A stretch of DNA of 27,839 bases from assembly GCA_002315315.1 (NCBI GenBank), contig DCGT01000045.1, positions 15,439-43,277 on the forward strand. The letters run 5' to 3'. A program made the position numbers and the translations under genes. The DNA is from Faecalibacterium sp. UBA1771 (GTDB taxonomy: Bacteria > Bacillota > Clostridia > Oscillospirales > Ruminococcaceae). Numbering within the stretch: position 1 is the stretch's first letter; the number at the start of each line of letters is the position of its first letter. Below are positions 24,259 to 27,839 of this stretch, piece after piece. A model generated the notes under the pieces. It saw only the letters and a list, made by a program, of their open reading frames with translations. It did not search any database and was not told the DNA's origin.

Positions 24259-24300
24259 AATATATATTCTATAAATCTCGATAAAGTGGAATAATATACT

Positions 24301-25416
24301 ATGATTTTACTTGATGACTACAAAATGAAAATGTCCGAGCTTAATTCGGATATAGAAAAAATCGTTGAGGCAGCAAACCTCGATGCCGCAAATAAAGAGC
24401 TTTCTGAAATAGAAAAGACCGTTGCCGAACCCGGTTTTTGGGATGACGGCAATAACTCGAAGGCTGTCTTTGCAAGACAGAGCGCACTTAAAGCAAAGGT
24501 CGGAGAAATAGGTGCTCTTATCTCCTGTCGTGATGATGCCGCTACTCTTTTGGAGCTTGCAGAGGAGATGGGAGCGGATGAAATGGAAAGTGAGATTGTC
24601 GAGGAATTCGATAAGCTTGAGAAGCTTACAGCTTCGTCTCGCATCTCGATGCTGTTCTCCGGTGATTATGATGCAAATAATGCCATTCTGACCTTCCATG
24701 CCGGTGCGGGAGGAACGGAGGCGCAGGACTGGGTTGCCATGCTGTTCCGTATGTATCAGAAATTTGCTGCAAACCACGGCTTTAAGGTTACAACGCTCGA
24801 CTATCTTGACGGAGAGGAAGCCGGCATAAAGAGTGCATCGCTCCTTATCGAAGGACACAACGCATACGGTTACCTTAAATCCGAAAACGGAGTTCATCGT
24901 CTTGTCCGTGTTTCTCCTTTTGATGCATCGGGTCGCCGACATACATCGTTTGCCTCGCTTGAGGTAATGCCGGAAATCAGCGACGATATCGATGTTGAAA
25001 TCCGTGAAGAGGATATTAAAGTAGACACCTACCGTTCGTCCGGTGCGGGCGGTCAGCACGTAAACAAGACGGAATCGGCTATCAGAATTACGCATATTCC
25101 GACCGGAATTGTCGTAAACTGTCAAAATGAACGCAGTCAGGTGCAGAATCGTGCCGTTGCCATGAAGATGCTCAAATCCAAGCTTCTCAAAATCAAGGAG
25201 CAGGAGAATTTGGAACGTATAGAGGATATCAAGGGTGACCAAATGCAGATTGCATGGGGCTCACAGATTAGAAGCTATGTGTTTATGCCGTATACGCTTG
25301 CCAAAGACCACAGAACAGGCTATGAGCAGGGAAATATCAATGCCGTAATGGACGGAGATTTAGACGGATTTATCAACGCCTATCTGATTATGCAGACCAA
25401 AAACAACGCTAATTGA
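24301..25416 (+). CDS. prfB: Peptide chain release factor 2, no programmed frameshift
   Basis: Recognises UGA and UAA stop codons and releases the finished chain. The codon-recognition tripeptide SPF (205-207) and the catalytic GGQ (250-252) are present, and the length (371 aa) is complete. In many bacteria a UGA after about codon 25 forces a +1 frameshift that autoregulates RF2. Here the equivalent Leu27-Asp28 is encoded by CTC GAT with no stop, so the protein is read straight through. It has its own promoter. The RBS is weak (AAGTGGA about 8-13 nt upstream of the ATG). In Bacillus prfB follows secA; here it stands alone. Confidence 0.97.
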   Translation: MILLDDYKMKMSELNSDIEKIVEAANLDAANKELSEIEKTVAEPGFWDDGNNSKAVFARQSALKAKVGEIGALISCRDDAATLLELAEEMGADEMESEIVEEFDKLEKLTASSRISMLFSGDYDANNAILTFHAGAGGTEAQDWVAMLFRMYQKFAANHGFKVTTLDYLDGEEAGIKSASLLIEGHNAYGYLKSENGVHRLVRVSPFDASGRRHTSFASLEVMPEISDDIDVEIREEDIKVDTYRSSGAGGQHVNKTESAIRITHIPTGIVVNCQNERSQVQNRAVAMKMLKSKLLKIKEQENLERIEDIKGDQMQIAWGSQIRSYVFMPYTLAKDHRTGYEQGNINAVMDGDLDGFINAYLIMQTKNNAN

Positions 25417-25492
25417 CGGTCTGAAAATTGATGGCTGGTAAATAAATTCTCGATTATTTTCGGGGTACAATTAAAAATATGGAGGAAAACTA

Positions 25493-26923
25493 ATGAACGG
25501 CTTTTTCGACAAGCTGATTGACGGTATTTCCGCCGTCAACACCAGACTTTCAGATATACTCGGAAGTATGGTGGTATGCGCTATTTTGGTTTTGGTAGGA
25601 ATTTACCTGACCGCACGTACCGGATTTTTCCAAGTTTCCAAGCTGAAGCTGTGGTGGAAGAATACTACTGCTTCGATGTTCAAGGACAAAAGCGTCCGTG
25701 ACAACAAAGACGAAAAATCCATTTCTCAATTCCAGGCACTTGCAACCGCTCTTTCCGCCACAATCGGTACCGGCAATATTGTCGGTGTTGCCACGGCTGT
25801 TTATGCAGGAGGTCCCGGTGCGATCTTTTGGATGTGGGTTGCCGCATTTTTCGGAATGATGACAAAGTTCGCCGAAATTGCATTGAGCATGAAGTATCGC
25901 TATAAGAACGAAAAGGGCGAATGGATCGGCGGACCGATGATATACCTTGAAAAAGGTGCTAAGAGCAAATTCCTTGCCGTTCTTTATGCCGCATTTTGTG
26001 CGTTGGCTTCATTCGGTATCGGTAGCTCCTCTCAGGCAAACTCTGTTGCAACCGCTATCTGTTCTGCAATCAATGTTTCGTCAGATTCATTGGGTACGGT
26101 TAAGCTCATAATCGGTTTTATTCTCATTGCCGTTGTCGGACTTGTTATTATCGGCGGTATCAAGAGAATCGGTAAAGTTTCAGAGATTGTAGTTCCGTTT
26201 ATGGCTGCTCTTTACATACTCGGCGGAATAATAGTTATTATCGTTAATATCAAGAGTATCCCCGGTGTATTCGCTTCTATTTTTGCGGGAGCTTTCCGCT
26301 TGAAAGCGGCGGGCGCAGGTATTCTTGGGTTTACAATCAAAGAGGCCATTCAGCTCGGCGTAGGCAGAGGTATTTTCTCCAACGAAGCCGGTCTCGGTTC
26401 GTCTTCCATCGCGCATGCCGCTACCAACACCGAACAACCTGTTAAGCAGGCTATGTGGGGTGTATTTGAGGTGTTTGCCGATACAATCGTCGTTTGCTCA
26501 ATTACCGGTCTTTCGATACTGACAACCGCGGTAAATGTTACAACCGATGCGAAGGGTGTTGATTTGACATCGGCAGCATTCGGCAGTGTATTCGGAAACG
26601 GCTTGGCTTCGATATTTATCGCAGTTTCCGTAACTCTTTTCGCTCTGTCAACTATGATAGGTTGGGCGTATTACGGAGAACGCGGATTTGAGTATTTGTT
26701 CGGCACTAAACTGACAATCCTTTACAAGATTCTGTTCCTCGGAGCAGTCCTTATCGGAACAAGCACCGAATTGGATATTGTTTGGAAGGTTGCTGACACA
26801 TTCAACAGTATGCTTATGATCCCGAACCTTATAGGTTTGGTTATCCTTGCGGGTGAGGTTGTTAAAATGGTTAACGACTATACTAACGACCCTGCCAATG
26901 CAATAAAAAAAGCTCACAAATAA
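25493..26923 (+). CDS. Sodium/alanine symporter, AGCS family
   Basis: A membrane carrier that takes up alanine or glycine with Na+. The 476-aa protein has about eleven hydrophobic segments and the AGCS hallmarks 'ALSATIGTGNIVGVATAVYAG' split by a half-helix, 'GGPGAIFWMWVAAFFGM' and 'GVGRGIFSNEAGLGSSSIAH'. ATG 25493 follows GGAGG with a clear spacing. The 76-nt gap after prfB has no clear terminator and only a poor promoter (TACAAT without a good -35), so partial readthrough from prfB is possible. The gap is too short for a glycine riboswitch. It is followed by a terminator. Confidence 0.93.
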   Translation: MNGFFDKLIDGISAVNTRLSDILGSMVVCAILVLVGIYLTARTGFFQVSKLKLWWKNTTASMFKDKSVRDNKDEKSISQFQALATALSATIGTGNIVGVATAVYAGGPGAIFWMWVAAFFGMMTKFAEIALSMKYRYKNEKGEWIGGPMIYLEKGAKSKFLAVLYAAFCALASFGIGSSSQANSVATAICSAINVSSDSLGTVKLIIGFILIAVVGLVIIGGIKRIGKVSEIVVPFMAALYILGGIIVIIVNIKSIPGVFASIFAGAFRLKAAGAGILGFTIKEAIQLGVGRGIFSNEAGLGSSSIAHAATNTEQPVKQAMWGVFEVFADTIVVCSITGLSILTTAVNVTTDAKGVDLTSAAFGSVFGNGLASIFIAVSVTLFALSTMIGWAYYGERGFEYLFGTKLTILYKILFLGAVLIGTSTELDIVWKVADTFNSMLMIPNLIGLVILAGEVVKMVNDYTNDPANAIKKAHK

Positions 26924-26925
26924 TT

Positions 26926-26966
26926 CCGAAAAAGGTCTGCTTCTTTTACAGTAGCAGACCCTTTTT
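26926..26966 (+). terminator. Rho-independent terminator after the symporter gene
   Basis: The stem GGTCTGCT (26934-26941) / AGCAGACC (26953-26960) is flanked by As on the left and followed by CTTTTT (26961-26966). Confidence 0.88.
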
Positions 26967-26973
26967 GTATATA

Positions 26974-27011
26974 ATAAGCGGCTCGAATCAAGAACGATTC
27001 AAGCCGCTTAT
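26974..27011 (-). terminator. Hairpin at the 3' end of yjbQ
   Basis: Two 16-nt arms (26974-26989 and 26996-27011) pair completely in the minus-strand RNA, with one U-G wobble; in the plus-strand RNA the same position is a mismatch. It lies 2 nt after the yjbQ stop. The following T-run is poor (TATTATATAC), so it is a terminator or 3' stabilising hairpin of the yjbQ transcript. Confidence 0.6.
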
Positions 27012-27012
27012 T

Positions 27013-27402
27013 TCATATTACTTTTATAAAATATCTCCTATTTCTCGGACCGTCAAACTCACAGAAATATATATCCTGCCATGTTCCTAAAACGAGTCTG
27101 CCGTTTTCGACAATCACCGTAACACTGCTGCCGATAACCGAAGCCTTTAAATGTGCGGTGCTGTTGCCCTCCATGTGCCTAAACTCCGGACGGTCGGGGA
27201 ATGTCTTATCGAGTGCAAGTAGTAGATCATGAACAACATCTGGGTCGGCGTTTTCGTTTATGGTAATACCCGCCGTCGTGTGCGGACAATAGACAATACA
27301 TACACCATCCGTTATTCCACTTTCTTCAACTGTTTTTGATGCAGATTGTGTTATATTGATGAATGCCTCTCTCGGAGTATTAATATCAAATTTTTTTATC
27401 AT
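27013..27402 (-). CDS. yjbQ: YjbQ family protein (UPF0047)
   Basis: A 129-aa member of the UPF0047/YjbQ family, with the signature 'CPHTTAGITINENADPDV' (His41 region) and 'HLKASVIGSS' and 'LVLGTWQDIYFCEFDGPR'. Family members have been described as secondary thiamine-phosphate synthases, but the physiological role is not settled. ATG 27402 (minus) follows GGTGA; the longer frame from TTG 27429 would overlap the NlpC/P60 gene and adds no conserved residues. It starts 10 nt after the stop of the upstream NlpC/P60 gene, so the two likely form one operon. Confidence 0.92.
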   Translation of the reverse strand: MIKKFDINTPREAFINITQSASKTVEESGITDGVCIVYCPHTTAGITINENADPDVVHDLLLALDKTFPDRPEFRHMEGNSTAHLKASVIGSSVTVIVENGRLVLGTWQDIYFCEFDGPRNRRYFIKVI

Positions 27403-27412
27403 AGATTCACCG

Positions 27413-27839
27413 TCAAACTGTTTTGTCAATGTAGGGAATCATATTTGTATAATTACCGTCATCTTTATATACATCGTCCATAAGCATAACATAGTCATAC
27501 AGACCGGCGCGCAGAACATCGTATCCTAAACGGAATTTGTTCATTTTTACACCGGGTGACAGCGATTCGCATATATAAATGTATTCATCGTCAATGCCTG
27601 CGACGATTGCAATGTGTCCGTCCTGACCGATAAGGTCTCCTGCCTTGATTCTTCCGCTTTCCATAAGTTCTATAGTTAGCGGAACCTGTTCACCGAGGTC
27701 ACAGCAGTCGTTTTCATACCACGAGTCTCCCGCACCGACATCACCGACATCGAACCCACCGTTGATAAGACACCATGTCACAAATCCGCTGCAATCAAGA
27801 CCATTTGGATATTGTCTGCCGGAAACAAAGTAATATTTA
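27413..27839 (-). CDS. NlpC/P60 family peptidase, 5' end cut by the window
   Basis: The frame is open to the window edge. Translation from the edge gives the catalytic-cysteine motif 'DCSGFVTW' (just upstream of a GTG at 27781 that would otherwise look like a start), then 'GHIAIVAGIDDEYIYICES' with the catalytic His. This is the cysteine-histidine core of NlpC/P60 enzymes that cleave gamma-D-Glu-meso-DAP bonds in peptidoglycan, or of related amidases. About 141 C-terminal residues are visible, so any N-terminal signal peptide or SH3/LysM domain lies outside the window. It is upstream of yjbQ. Confidence 0.85.
   Translation of the reverse strand, partial: KYYFVSGRQYPNGLDCSGFVTWCLINGGFDVGDVGAGDSWYENDCCDLGEQVPLTIELMESGRIKAGDLIGQDGHIAIVAGIDDEYIYICESLSPGVKMNKFRLGYDVLRAGLYDYVMLMDDVYKDDGNYTNMIPYIDKTV

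Noticed and set aside
24307..25242. A 311-residue open frame on the minus strand opposite prfB
   Set aside because: It is fully antisense to a clear RF2 gene, has no RBS or family motif, and its composition is that of a shadow frame.
25417..25492. A riboswitch upstream of the alanine symporter gene
   Set aside because: Only 76 nt are available, with none of the conserved glycine riboswitch core; only an RBS and a poor -10-like box are visible.
1..27839. Mobile elements, prophage, CRISPR arrays, rRNA or tRNA genes
   Set aside because: No transposase, integrase or phage motifs, no spaced repeats of CRISPR type and no tRNA cloverleaf were seen. The 11-nt-period repeat at 10659-10679 has only two copies.

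Overview
This window carries ordinary chromosomal DNA of a low-to-medium GC Firmicute. It is most likely an anaerobic gut clostridium of the Oscillospirales/Ruminococcaceae type; this rests on gene content, strong AGGAGG ribosome binding sites, TTG/GTG starts, sigma-A promoters and a T-box leader. There are no rRNA or tRNA genes, insertion sequences, prophage genes or CRISPR arrays. Both ends cut a gene: a homoserine dehydrogenase at the left and an NlpC/P60 peptidase at the right.

Left part (1-7009, + strand): a threonine/aspartate-family block hom-thrB-lysC, then a long RNA hairpin, then two tandem M16 peptidase-family genes (the first without the zinc motif, the second with it) and lgt with an unusual acidic C-terminal tail. 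A consensus promoter at 7017-7045 starts rplU-rpmA, closed by a clear terminator. obgE follows and overlaps mrnC. The stretch 9433-9795 holds a possible 35-residue Lys/Ser-rich peptide on the minus strand and the promoter of the YebC-family gene.

Middle (10598-15187, + strand): a four-gene ABC-2 export module made of an ATPase, a permease, a GldG-like membrane protein and a DUF4340 protein. It ends at a hairpin shared with a convergent AI-2E-family membrane protein gene.

The most notable locus is 16519-20963. A consensus promoter drives a complete T-box riboswitch whose specifier reads as CUC (Leu). It lies upstream of an AMP-forming acyl-CoA ligase instead of an aminoacyl-tRNA synthetase, transporter or amino-acid biosynthesis gene. 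Only 19 and 15 bases separate the ligase from a zinc-ribbon/pseudokinase/transmembrane/PASTA protein and a TIM-barrel sugar-phosphate isomerase-like protein. Leucyl-tRNA charging may therefore control all three.

Right part: on the minus strand, rpsF-ssb-rpsR with a perfect consensus promoter and a candidate S6:S18 leader hairpin, preceded by a RING-like zinc-finger membrane protein gene and galU. On the plus strand, prfB (RF2, without the programmed frameshift) and an alanine/sodium symporter. At the edge, on the minus strand, the NlpC/P60 fragment and yjbQ.
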